The notes: generated by a model from the letters alone, not told the origin. Positions 1 to 6,011 are shown, counted from the first letter of the stretch. The stretch is DNA of 8,663 bases from DTU018 sp029550685 (GCA_035412805.1 DAONVO010000094.1:1-8663); one strand, 5' to 3'. Translations and numbers: made by a program.

Positions 1-38
1 CTTTCAGCCCATCGGCTCAGCAAACATGCTGGTCAAAC

Positions 39-123
39 GATTGCCACGCCCCTCCAGGGCTCGCAATGACACATAAGATGGCCTTCTGGTATGTCATCGC
101 GAGGAGCGTAGCGACGTGGCGAT
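39..123. repeat. Imperfect palindromic intergenic repeat (REP/MITE-like)
   Basis: Two arms of about 34 bases, at roughly 39-72 and 90-123, are inverted complements at about 24 of 34 positions, best at the outer ends (GCCACG against CGTGGC) and the inner ends (tcGCaATGACA against TGTCATcGCga). The right arm carries the core GAGGAGCGTAGCGACG. From memory, near-identical cores recur between genes in many anaerobic Firmicutes and other bacteria as dispersed palindromes. No reading frame is needed to explain it, and it lies between genes. Transcribed, it would form a long hairpin. Its spread in this genome cannot be seen from one copy. Confidence 0.6.
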
Positions 124-152
124 CTCTCTTTAGCAACTTTTTTGACACTCTC

Positions 153-179
153 AAACTACGCCATGGAATGGCGTAGTTT
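153..179. terminator. Intrinsic terminator hairpin, possibly bidirectional
   Basis: A perfect 11-bp stem (153-163 with 169-179, arm AAACTACGCCA) closes a 5-base loop. On the plus strand it is followed by TTTTCTG. On the minus strand the stem ends in TTT. It lies about 30 bases past the stop of the minus-strand CoA-transferase and could serve that gene as well as a plus-strand gene ending left of the window. The T tracts are short, so efficiency is uncertain. Confidence 0.6.
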
Positions 180-209
180 TCTGCCTATATAACAGGTGTT
201 GTTATGTTG

Positions 210-1556
210 TTACCTTATACGGTTAGTGCGAGTCCAGATTTTCATTTCCTGGGCTTGTTTTATCAGTTCATCCCGGAACTGGGGATGAGCTAGATTGACC
301 ATGGCTTCTGCTCTTTCCCAGGTGGATTTGCCTTTCAGCTGAGCTATTCCATACTCGGTCACGATATACTGGACTATCGAACGGGGCACAGTAACTACCG
401 AACCCGGGGTAAGGATTGGTTTTATGCGGGAATGCAAATTCCCTTGTTTATCCGTATAAGTAGAACTCAGGCAAATAAAACCTTTGCCTTGGCGAGAGGC
501 AAAAGCACCAAAGATGAAATCCAACTGACCACCGGTTCCGGAAATATGGCGAGTGCCGGCTGTTTCCGAGCAAACCTGGGTAAACAGGTCTACTTCAACA
601 GCGCTGTTTATGGCTATTACCTTATCATTTAGAGCAATGATGCGGGGGTCGTTGGTGTAATTTACTCCATAGGACGCACAAATGGGATTGTGATCCAGGA
701 ATTTGTACAGTTTATCAGTACCCATGGCAAAAGTATAAGTCATTTTGTAAGTATCAATATTTTTGCGGGCTCCGGTGATACGACCGGCATTATACATGTC
801 CACACATGAATCCACCAGCATCTCTGTGTGGATACCTAAATCTATCAGGTCACTGTCGGCAATCTTGGCCCCAATAACATTGGGCAGTCCGCCAATTCCC
901 AGCTGAAGGGTACAACCATCTTCAATTTCCGGCATGATGAAGTCGGCTATTTTGTAATCAGTTTCAGTGGGCTTCACTTCCGGGAGCTGGAATAAAGGAT
1001 TGTTATAACCTTCCACTACATAGTCAACCTGGCTGATGTGAATTGATTCCCCGTTGCCTCCCAAACAATGGGGCACTTTATCATTAACCTCAACCACGAT
1101 AGTTTTAGCTTTGCTTAAATAAGCCTGGGTAACTGAGTTGGTAGGCCCCAGATTAAAGAACCCACGTGCGTCCGGTGGTGCAACCTGTACAAAAGCAATA
1201 TCAACATTCTCGTATTTCTTAATAATACGCGGCCCCTGATGATAAGTAATAGGAATATAATTGCATAGGTCCTGATCATGGAGCGCCCGGCCAACCTTGC
1301 TCATATGCCAATCTTCCAGCAAGAAGTGTTGCCGGGAAGGATCAGCCTGCACCACTTTGGGGACTCTGGTATAGCTTACGCTACGGATACGCACATCACG
1401 TAATTCGTCTACTCTTTTAGACAGAGCTTCATCCAAAGCCTCCGGAAACATGGCAAACTCACTGTACCAGATACGATTACCAGATTTCACCAACTTAGCG
1501 GCCTCATCAGGAGTAATTAGTTTCTGTTGGTACTGCCACTTAGTAATGTCACTCAA
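210..1556 (-). CDS. Acetyl-CoA hydrolase/transferase family CoA-transferase (butyryl-CoA:acetate or 4-hydroxybutyrate type)
   Basis: This cytoplasmic family I CoA-transferase is expected to move CoA between an acyl-CoA and acetate (or a similar acid) through a glutamyl-CoA thioester. In a butyrate-metabolising anaerobe that would activate butyrate or release it. With the start used here it has 448 residues, the usual length. Visible motifs: GIGGLP near residues 220-225, the CoA/oxyanion loop; GIHTEM with the likely catalytic Glu near 245; SGTGGQLDF near 339-347; and VTEYGIAQLKG near 399-409, typical of the C-terminal domain. Start choice: TTG at 1562 leaves only 2 bases after AAGGAG (1570-1565), whereas TTG at 1556 leaves 8, so 1556 is preferred. 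The gene stands alone and is divergent from the DUF1540 gene. A TATAAT lies at 1622-1617 on the minus strand but without a good -35. Substrate (butyrate, 4-hydroxybutyrate or propionate) cannot be fixed from sequence. Confidence 0.9.
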   Translation of the reverse strand: MSDITKWQYQQKLITPDEAAKLVKSGNRIWYSEFAMFPEALDEALSKRVDELRDVRIRSVSYTRVPKVVQADPSRQHFLLEDWHMSKVGRALHDQDLCNYIPITYHQGPRIIKKYENVDIAFVQVAPPDARGFFNLGPTNSVTQAYLSKAKTIVVEVNDKVPHCLGGNGESIHISQVDYVVEGYNNPLFQLPEVKPTETDYKIADFIMPEIEDGCTLQLGIGGLPNVIGAKIADSDLIDLGIHTEMLVDSCVDMYNAGRITGARKNIDTYKMTYTFAMGTDKLYKFLDHNPICASYGVNYTNDPRIIALNDKVIAINSAVEVDLFTQVCSETAGTRHISGTGGQLDFIFGAFASRQGKGFICLSSTYTDKQGNLHSRIKPILTPGSVVTVPRSIVQYIVTEYGIAQLKGKSTWERAEAMVNLAHPQFRDELIKQAQEMKIWTRTNRIR

Positions 1557-1711
1557 TGACAATTCTCCTTTCTTATATCTTAATTAATTTTCTTGTCATG
1601 TGATTACTATAAAAAGATTATATTCAACATTTTAACAGGATTTCTATTTCAGTGATAAAAAATATATATTAGTAATATTCAAAAGTTTAACCCTTTTTAC
1701 GTATTATTACA

Positions 1712-1741
1712 GAATAACCCGCAGATAAAGTTTTCATACTA
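1712..1741 (+). promoter_or_regulatory. Candidate sigma-G (forespore) promoter for the DUF1540 gene
   Basis: GAATA (1712-1716), an 18-base spacer, then CATACTA (1735-1741) matches the Bacillus subtilis sigma-G pattern (-35 GMATR, -10 CATWHTA, spacer 17-18) at every defined position. The predicted start near 1748 leaves a short leader with the AAAGGAGG site at 1758-1765. The match is seen in the sequence; the sigma assignment is inference in an AT-rich region where chance matches occur. Confidence 0.45.
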
Positions 1742-1772
1742 AAAAAAGATTTCCTACAAAGGAGGTAGACTT

Positions 1773-1952
1773 GTGCAAGGAAGAGTATCCCGGCAAAGTG
1801 ATTGTCTGGAAGGTGTCAAATGTGTGGTTAGCAGCTGTCATTACTATGGTAAAGGTGATCACTGCATGGCTTCACAGATCGAAATTCAGCCGCCTCACGC
1901 TAGCAACACCGAGGACACTGACTGTGCCACTTTTACTCCAAAATCCAGATAG
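1773..1952 (+). CDS. DUF1540 domain small Cys-rich protein (59 aa)
   Basis: This short gene is supported by a strong ribosome site, AAAGGAGG at 1758-1765, exactly 7 bases before a GTG at 1773, and by its protein. The C-terminal two thirds carry the DUF1540 layout: K-C17-V-V-S-S-C22, then C31-x-A, an I-E-I strand, and T-D-C51-A-T-F near the end. The four spaced cysteines suggest a small metal-binding or disulfide-stabilised fold; an additional Cys11 precedes them. The biochemical role of the family is not known to me. A longer open frame from 1771 in another phase overlaps it but gives no recognisable protein. A candidate sigma-G promoter lies directly upstream and a terminator hairpin about 50 bases downstream, so it looks like a monocistronic gene, perhaps expressed in the forespore. 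Confidence 0.85.
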   Translation: MQGRVSRQSDCLEGVKCVVSSCHYYGKGDHCMASQIEIQPPHASNTEDTDCATFTPKSR

Positions 1953-1999
1953 TGGTGCTGCAATAACTGTTCACTCAGAGAGAATTATAATTTGTCGCT

Positions 2000-2027
2000 A
2001 TAAACCGGGCATTAGGGCCCGGTTTAT
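2000..2027 (+). terminator. Intrinsic terminator after the DUF1540 gene
   Basis: An 11-bp perfect stem (2000-2010 with 2017-2027, arm ATAAACCGGGC) closes a 6-base loop and is followed by TATGCCTTTT. It is GC-rich in the middle with A/T flanks, the usual intrinsic terminator shape, but the T tract is interrupted. It lies 47 bases past the DUF1540 stop. Confidence 0.75.
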
Positions 2028-2113
2028 TATGCCTTTTCCCCATTAGCTTTGAGATTTTAACTTCATGATATACTTTTTCTCCAGAAAGCACCACCGTAAC
2101 CAATAAACGCCTT

Positions 2114-2217
2114 TTCCGCTTTGGCATTTTGATTGCCAAAACCACTGGCAAAGTCGGAAGCAGCCAGGGGCAGTTATACCCTGGCGCAGCGGGAAAGTTC
2201 TATCTTGAAGGTTTCCC
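2114..2217 (+). other. Hairpin-rich stretch between the DUF1540 terminator and the Nudix gene
   Basis: Between the terminator and the Nudix start I see no supported gene but three successive dyads. The first is a stem 2114-2122 with 2150-2159 (one bulge) enclosing GGCA/TGCC at 2123-2126 and 2134-2137. The second is GCCAGGG (2163-2169) with CCCTGGC (2179-2185). The third is GGGAAA (2191-2196) with TTTCCC (2212-2217). It does not match a riboswitch or small RNA I recognise. It could be a leader, a small RNA or a decayed gene; a frame without start or ribosome site is open over 2069-2224. Confidence 0.3.
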
Positions 2218-2239
2218 CGGGAGTTAAAAAGTGCTATGG

Positions 2240-2248
2240 TGATAATAT
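2240..2248 (+). promoter_or_regulatory. Candidate extended -10 promoter for the Nudix gene
   Basis: TGATAATAT (TG at 2240-2241, TAATAT at 2243-2248) is an extended -10 element. A start near 2255 would leave the GGGGAGG site and the GTG at 2275 in a short leader and would exclude the in-frame ATG at 2236. No convincing -35 is present, so this is tentative. Confidence 0.3.
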
Positions 2249-2274
2249 CTGAGGCCAAGGGGAGGTTGAACACA

Positions 2275-2901
2275 GTGTATCAAAATGCAATCCAGGGCTT
2301 AAAGGGACGTAGAGCCCACATACTAGGACATGAAAACTATTTTGAATCAGCCGTGACTCTTCCTCTGGTGGAAAAAGACGGCCAAATATACGTCCTCTTT
2401 CAAAAAAGAGCCAATAACGTACTTCAACCCGGTGAAGTTTCTTTTCCGGGAGGCAGAATAGAATCAACCGATGGCGGTCCCCAGGAGGCTGCCATAAGGG
2501 AAACCTGTGAAGAATTGGGATTGAGACCAGAGCATATTGAGGTAATTGCTCCCTTAGATATTATGGTTAGTCCTTTTAATGCTATTGTTTATCCTTTTCT
2601 GGTGAAAATTATCAACCCGGAATTAATAAATCCTAATCCGGAAGAGGTAGCGGAAATTTTTTATGTACCCCTGGATTATTTAATCAATTACGACCCGTTA
2701 CATAAGGTTTTGTGGGTTACAGTGGACTATTCCGAAGATTTTCCCTTTGAGCTGATACCTCACGGAAAAAATTACCCATTTCGTAAGGGCACCCTTCCGC
2801 AATTCTTTTATATCTGGAAGGATTGGGTTATATGGGGATTAACGGCCCGCATACTTAACCATTTTCTCACTCTGCTCAAAACTAACTCTTGCAATGAATA
2901 A
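2275..2901 (+). CDS. Nudix hydrolase, coenzyme A pyrophosphatase (NudL/CoAse) type
   Basis: Predicted to split CoA or acyl-CoA into 3',5'-ADP and (acyl-)phosphopantetheine, with divalent metal, in the cytoplasm. The 208-residue protein has the CoAse signature just before the Nudix box: L-F-Q-K-R-A followed by PGEVSFPGG at about 52-60. The box itself runs from G59 to G82 with R75-E76 and E79-E80 as metal ligands, and has the family's GGxxExxD spacing seen in Escherichia coli NudL. Start choice: GTG at 2275 follows AAGGGGAGG (2257-2265) with 9 bases between; an in-frame ATG at 2236 would add 13 residues but has only a poor, distant ribosome site. The C-terminal third (about 130-208) is less conserved. 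It is a single-gene unit, convergent with the NERD gene. Substrate is inferred from family signature; a related nucleoside diphosphate is possible. Confidence 0.88.
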   Translation: MYQNAIQGLKGRRAHILGHENYFESAVTLPLVEKDGQIYVLFQKRANNVLQPGEVSFPGGRIESTDGGPQEAAIRETCEELGLRPEHIEVIAPLDIMVSPFNAIVYPFLVKIINPELINPNPEEVAEIFYVPLDYLINYDPLHKVLWVTVDYSEDFPFELIPHGKNYPFRKGTLPQFFYIWKDWVIWGLTARILNHFLTLLKTNSCNE

Positions 2902-2905
2902 CTGC

Positions 2906-2936
2906 GACGGCAGGAATTAACCTTACTCCTGCCGTC
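2906..2936 (+). terminator. Terminator hairpin between convergent genes
   Basis: A 10-bp perfect stem (2906-2915 with 2927-2936, arm GACGGCAGGA) with an 11-base loop starts five bases past the Nudix stop. The following TTAAGCTTAT is only weakly T-rich. It most likely ends Nudix transcription. It lies 38 bases beyond the end of the minus-strand NERD gene and could also shield that gene. Confidence 0.55.
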
Positions 2937-2973
2937 TTAAGCTTATCTGCTGATTAAAATCTGGGGAAACCTT

Positions 2974-3642
2974 TTAGCGGGCTTGAGCCGAAGGGTTCAT
3001 ATCTTCGATGCTCTGGCAGATCTTTTTGATAGTACGCGGATAGAGAGAGATTTTCCCCTCCCCATAGCTGCGAATATAAGGTACCAGTTCATGCCGGTTT
3101 AAGATGGGGATTGAGCTGTCCCGATTCTTATTAACTCTTACCTTGATATGATCACAGGACAGGACAATAATGCCCTGGGTCGGGATGTTGCGAATACCCA
3201 CTACCTTGTTGAGGAAGCCTCTTAAGCGGTATTCGTGGGAGTCTACTTGTCCAGTGGGATTGGTAATTATTTTAGAGTAACCGCTTTTTTTATGGAGTAT
3301 CCAGTTTTGCTGGCTGTCTATATCTATGATGCCTCCGCGTTCTCCGCCATAATTTTTGGTTTCAATGTGAAAAATGCCATTGGGTCCCACGATTACTGTG
3401 TCATATTCGTTGGTATGTTCGGGATCCGGTCCCAGTTTAATATTATGATAGACCCGGTAATGGGAATTGGGTTTTTGCAGTACTCTTAAAACAGCCTGCA
3501 CTTTATATTCTCCCTGATCCCCGCTCTTCATAATTTCTTTTTTGGTCTTGTACTGCTTTTCCCGTATTTTTAAAGCCCAGATAAAATAAAGGGTTACCCC
3601 CAAAACTAGTATAATTGGGGTAACTAGCCAAAAGTTGTGCAC
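2974..3642 (-). CDS. Membrane-anchored NERD domain protein (predicted nuclease-related)
   Basis: The 222-residue protein starts with one hydrophobic helix (about residues 5-24), followed by a basic stretch, so it is probably N-terminally anchored with the rest in the cytoplasm. A NERD domain follows at about 40-150: G44-E45-Y-K in the first helix, N-E-Y-D81-T-V-I-V-G-P-N-G-I-F, then E94-T-K96-N-Y-G-G. The Glu, Asp and ExK set resembles the PD-(D/E)xK nuclease core proposed for NERD, but activity has rarely been shown. The C-terminal part (about 150-222) has no domain I recognise. Start: GTG at 3642 lies 6 bases after AGGAG. A TGTTATAAT extended -10 lies about 37-45 bases upstream. It is convergent with the Nudix gene and divergent from a small gene. 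A role in DNA processing or defence is only a guess; no helicase or methylase is beside it. Confidence 0.82.
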   Translation of the reverse strand: MHNFWLVTPIILVLGVTLYFIWALKIREKQYKTKKEIMKSGDQGEYKVQAVLRVLQKPNSHYRVYHNIKLGPDPEHTNEYDTVIVGPNGIFHIETKNYGGERGGIIDIDSQQNWILHKKSGYSKIITNPTGQVDSHEYRLRGFLNKVVGIRNIPTQGIIVLSCDHIKVRVNKNRDSSIPILNRHELVPYIRSYGEGKISLYPRTIKKICQSIEDMNPSAQAR

Positions 3643-3678
3643 GTCCTTCTCCTCTTATCTAATATATATTCGTTCTTA

Positions 3679-3687
3679 ATTATAACA
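3679..3687 (-). promoter_or_regulatory. Extended -10 promoter for the NERD gene
   Basis: On the minus strand TGTTATAAT (3687-3679) is a perfect extended -10 (TGnTATAAT). The expected start near 3672 gives a leader of about 30 bases containing the AGGAG site before GTG 3642. No good -35 hexamer is visible at the usual distance, which extended -10 promoters can tolerate. Confidence 0.5.
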
Positions 3688-3779
3688 AAATAATAAGATT
3701 TTGCCTGGCAATTCTTCTTTTATGATTGCAACAATTTACCCTATATGTGACAGACTAATACCAAAAGGAGGTAGATCCC

Positions 3780-3917
3780 ATGCACCGTGAAAAATCTGAT
3801 GACAAGCCAGTCGCTTACCTATATGACATTATCTGCAATAGCGCCATTATGAAAGATCAGCTGGATAACTCTCATTTTGAGGTTATTGATATCAGTTCCG
3901 ATGACCAAAGTCTGTAA
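3780..3917 (+). CDS. Small acidic protein of unknown function (45 aa)
   Basis: AAAAGGAGG is followed after 8 bases by an ATG at 3780 and a 45-codon frame ending in TAA, which is strong evidence for translation. The protein is acidic, with many Asp/Glu residues (K-S-D-D-K near the start, I-S-S-D-D-Q at the end) and one cysteine at residue 19. The middle, about 11-30, alternates hydrophobic and polar residues and could form a helix. There is no signal peptide or membrane segment. I do not recognise the family. It is divergent from the NERD gene, with 137 bases between the start codons, and is followed about 100 bases later by a hairpin terminator, so it appears to be transcribed alone. I could not assign its promoter. 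Confidence 0.65.
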   Translation: MHREKSDDKPVAYLYDIICNSAIMKDQLDNSHFEVIDISSDDQSL

Positions 3918-4017
3918 AGAACGTCTAAGTACTACCCTTTTCGAACCAAGCAGCGAGAGCAGAAAATTGCGCAAGCCATCAGGTAATTGGCAGGGAGCTA
4001 AAGAGAAAAAATTAGGT

Positions 4018-4053
4018 AAAGGCCAGCAACAAATATAGATGTCACTGGCCTTT
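4018..4053. terminator. Bidirectional terminator hairpin between convergent genes
   Basis: AAAGGCCAG (4018-4026) pairs with CTGGCCTTT (4045-4053) over 9 bp, around an 18-base loop. On the minus strand the stem is followed by TTTACCTAATTTTTT, a good T-rich tail that suits the surface-protein gene ending at 4148. On the plus strand it is followed by TTCCGTTGG, a poorer tail for the 45-residue gene. Confidence 0.6.
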
Positions 4054-4147
4054 CCGTTGGAAATTACTCTATTACCTTAACGGGGTGGCAATTATAAGCC
4101 CGACTCATGGATTAAACCTTGCACTGAGCAACTAATTTTGATGCCTT

Positions 4148-4825
4148 TCAGCAACAGACGGAAGTATTTTTTACAGACTGCAGGGATACCGCATCCAGAT
4201 TCCATATATCGCCTCCCGTGCTAGGTAAAAAGAACTCAAACTGCACAAAGATTGCTGACACATTACAGGGCACGGGCAATCCTGCTTTCTCGCTGTGAAG
4301 GTGGTATTTTTTATCTATTTGGGTTTTTTGAATTGCTGCATTTAAAAGGTCGTATTGAAAGCCCTGATATACATAATAAATCCTCGCTATAAGGGCTGGC
4401 AGGTCAGTGCCAAGATTACCTAAAGCCACTAGCCTTTCGGCAAATTTGAGCTTATACAAACATCCGGGTGTCACAGTGACACTTTGGCGAAGCCGTACGG
4501 TCCTGAGTATCGGTTGGGGTAAAACGTTGGTCTGAATGCTGGCTGCGCTGTTGCCCCGGTAAACATCAGTGGTAGTCCTGACCACCCTGGATTCAGGAGC
4601 AGCCAGACTTTCCCAATCGGCCAATACCCGACCTGGTTCCACGCCGGGTAATTCAAATCCTCCATTCCTAATAAGCTCTCCGGTTTCACAGAAACAGCTG
4701 GCTGGTAAACACTTTTCGCTATCTTTGGAGGATACATTTACATAATTGTCATTATTATTGTATATAGGATTACAGAACGGCCCAGTCACTAGGCATTTAT
4801 TATAGCAGTTTGGCTCTTTTAACAT
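4148..4825 (-). CDS. Cys-rich surface-type protein with carbohydrate-binding-like beta-sandwich domain
   Basis: A 225-residue protein of two parts. Residues 1-46 hold six cysteines (7, 11, 18, 39, 44, 46) in an Asn-rich segment. From about 50 a domain begins with E-L-I-R-N-G-G-F-E-L-P and A-D-W, and ends near 203-214 with D-I-W-N-L-D-A-V-S-L. That opening and closing pattern is typical of CBM4/9-like jelly-roll domains and of the NTTRR-F1 domain at the N-terminus of some exosporium proteins. The protein ends in Cys-Cys. There is no signal peptide, which fits a spore-coat or exosporium protein made in the mother cell better than a secreted one. Start: ATG 4825 lies 10 bases after AAAGGAG. A sigma-K-like promoter sits directly upstream. 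Function is inferred from fold and promoter; ligand and location are unknown. Confidence 0.7.
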   Translation of the reverse strand: MLKEPNCYNKCLVTGPFCNPIYNNNDNYVNVSSKDSEKCLPASCFCETGELIRNGGFELPGVEPGRVLADWESLAAPESRVVRTTTDVYRGNSAASIQTNVLPQPILRTVRLRQSVTVTPGCLYKLKFAERLVALGNLGTDLPALIARIYYVYQGFQYDLLNAAIQKTQIDKKYHLHSEKAGLPVPCNVSAIFVQFEFFLPSTGGDIWNLDAVSLQSVKNTSVCC

Positions 4826-4848
4826 AGAGGCATCACTCCTTTCTACTG

Positions 4849-4876
4849 TAGTATATGTGAATTGCCTTTTACTGGT
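4849..4876 (-). promoter_or_regulatory. Candidate sigma-K (mother-cell) promoter
   Basis: On the minus strand ACC (4876-4874) and CATATACTA (4857-4849) are 17 bases apart counted from AC, matching the Bacillus subtilis sigma-K pattern of AC followed by CATAnnnTA. The predicted start near 4842 falls at the edge of the AAAGGAG site, leaving a very short leader, so geometry is tight. The pattern has few fixed bases and could be chance. Confidence 0.35.
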
Positions 4877-5157
4877 AATGATTTCTTTGTTGCCTCTATG
4901 GCAGGTATTCTTGCCCTGAAAGTGCGTAACCAGAGAAAGAAAGAAACCAGGATAGGCGTTGGGAGACGATCACGTATATCCTGCACCGCAAATTGAATGC
5001 TTTTTTGCTCCGGTGGATCAGCTTCCAACGACCAGAATCTGTACAGAGCGGTTAAGACTAATCCTCGCAGAATAAAATAGTTGGAACCCAAAATCAGCGG
5101 AAAACATGCTATGCTTTTGAAGGAAGTATTAGTTGTGGTCGAGGGTGAAGATAAGAT
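4858..5157. other. Intergenic stretch without a supported gene
   Basis: This lies between the divergent surface-protein and metallo-hydrolase genes. The minus strand has an open frame from TTG 5091 to 4843 with fairly protein-like composition but no ribosome site and no usable ATG/GTG start. The plus strand has only frames of about 30 codons. I see no strong hairpin, tandem repeat or RNA gene. The promoter of the 5158 gene must lie here but no clear sigma-A pair stands out. It may be a decayed gene. Confidence 0.3.
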
Positions 5158-5952
5158 ATGACCTATACCATTTATCCATTATATAATGGCGCTTTTACTG
5201 TGCGTTTTGGCGACCAGCAGATTTTCTCCGACATAGAAAAAATACCCAGCTTCTGTTTTCTGCTGATAGGGTCTGATGACAAACCCATACTGGTAGACAC
5301 CGGATTTGACCACAACTGGATTCCCGGCATAAGATCCAGTGCGGAGCGCAGACCGGAATACGAATTAGAAACGGCTCTTGCCAGGCATGGTTTTTCACCT
5401 GATGATATTGATTTAATCATCCAGACCCATTTGCACTGGGACCATACGGGAGGTATGAATTTATTTTCCCGGGCTCGTTTTGTGATACAATCCCGAGAGC
5501 TTCTATATTTACAGCAATTGCCCTGGGCAGAAGAGTGCTCATTTTGTCCTGCTCACTGGTTACCATTTCTGAACCGCTTTATCCTGGTTAATGGCAGTGC
5601 AGTGATCCGGCCAGGTCTTCGCGTATACCTGACCGGAAACCACACCGGCGGACACCAGGTAGTTGAAGTAACCACTTCAGATGGATCGTATATATTGGGT
5701 GGAGACGCTCCCTTCAATTATGACTATATGTGGAAACAAATTCCCCAGCAGTACTGGGAGAAATACCGTCAGGGTCCAGGGCAGGATAAATTCTGGCCTG
5801 CTGGGGTCCGCAGCCAGTTGGATGCTTTTCTGGTCAACCATACTATTACCGGTGCCCATACCCAGCTCTACAATGTGAAGCAGATGCCAGGCCGGCTTAT
5901 TTTATCCCATGATTACCGCTTGCTAAATACACCCCGTATTCCTGCCAACTAA
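5158..5952 (+). CDS. Metallo-beta-lactamase fold hydrolase, N-acyl homoserine lactonase-like
   Basis: A 264-residue dinuclear-zinc hydrolase. The ligand set is complete: T-H91-L-H93-W-D95-H96 (HxHxDH), H162 in G-N-H-T-G-G-H-Q, D183 in G-G-D-A, and H251 in L-S-H-D. The order and the G-H-T-x-G-H-Q-type motif resemble the AiiA/AttM lactonases that open acyl-homoserine lactones. The residue three after the bridging Asp is Phe186, where AiiA has Tyr194, so lactonase activity should not be assumed; other esters or lactones are equally possible. There is no signal peptide, so it is cytoplasmic. Start ATG 5158 has a modest ribosome site, GAGGGTG, 10 bases before it. Its stop is 84 bases before the DNA polymerase IV start, with no terminator hairpin between, so some read-through is possible, but Pol IV has its own promoter. 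Confidence 0.8.
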   Translation: MTYTIYPLYNGAFTVRFGDQQIFSDIEKIPSFCFLLIGSDDKPILVDTGFDHNWIPGIRSSAERRPEYELETALARHGFSPDDIDLIIQTHLHWDHTGGMNLFSRARFVIQSRELLYLQQLPWAEECSFCPAHWLPFLNRFILVNGSAVIRPGLRVYLTGNHTGGHQVVEVTTSDGSYILGGDAPFNYDYMWKQIPQQYWEKYRQGPGQDKFWPAGVRSQLDAFLVNHTITGAHTQLYNVKQMPGRLILSHDYRLLNTPRIPAN

Positions 5953-5982
5953 TGGTTAGGTAAAATGGGTGGTTCACTTTTC

Positions 5983-6011
5983 TAGACAAGCAGGTTTTAA
6001 TATAATATATA
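5983..6011 (+). promoter_or_regulatory. Candidate sigma-A promoter of the DNA polymerase IV gene
   Basis: TAGACA (5983-5988, 5 of 6 to consensus), a 17-base spacer, then TATATA (6006-6011). The expected start near 6018 lies inside the LexA box that follows immediately. An alternative -10, TATAAT at 6001-6006, has no good -35. Confidence 0.45.

Noticed and set aside
1771..2046. 91-codon plus-strand frame
   Set aside because: It overlaps the DUF1540 gene in another phase, runs through the terminator hairpin, and its protein has no recognisable features. The GTG 1773 frame explains the ribosome site and the four-Cys motif.
2120..2185. Possible SRP RNA
   Set aside because: The GGAAGCAGCC fragment is suggestive, but the conserved GGUCCGGAAGGAAGCAGCC tip and the long closing helix are absent.
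2069..2224. Open plus-strand frame of 52 codons before the Nudix gene
   Set aside because: There is no ATG or GTG start with a ribosome site and no family resemblance; it could at most be a remnant, so no gene was called.
2043..2273. 76-codon minus-strand frame opposite the Nudix upstream region
   Set aside because: No ribosome site; the frame has no family features and overlaps the terminator side of the DUF1540 unit. Treated as chance.
4843..5091. 82-codon minus-strand frame from TTG 5091
   Set aside because: No ribosome site precedes the TTG, and the frame ends inside the promoter region of the surface-protein gene. Listed only as an unexplained gap.
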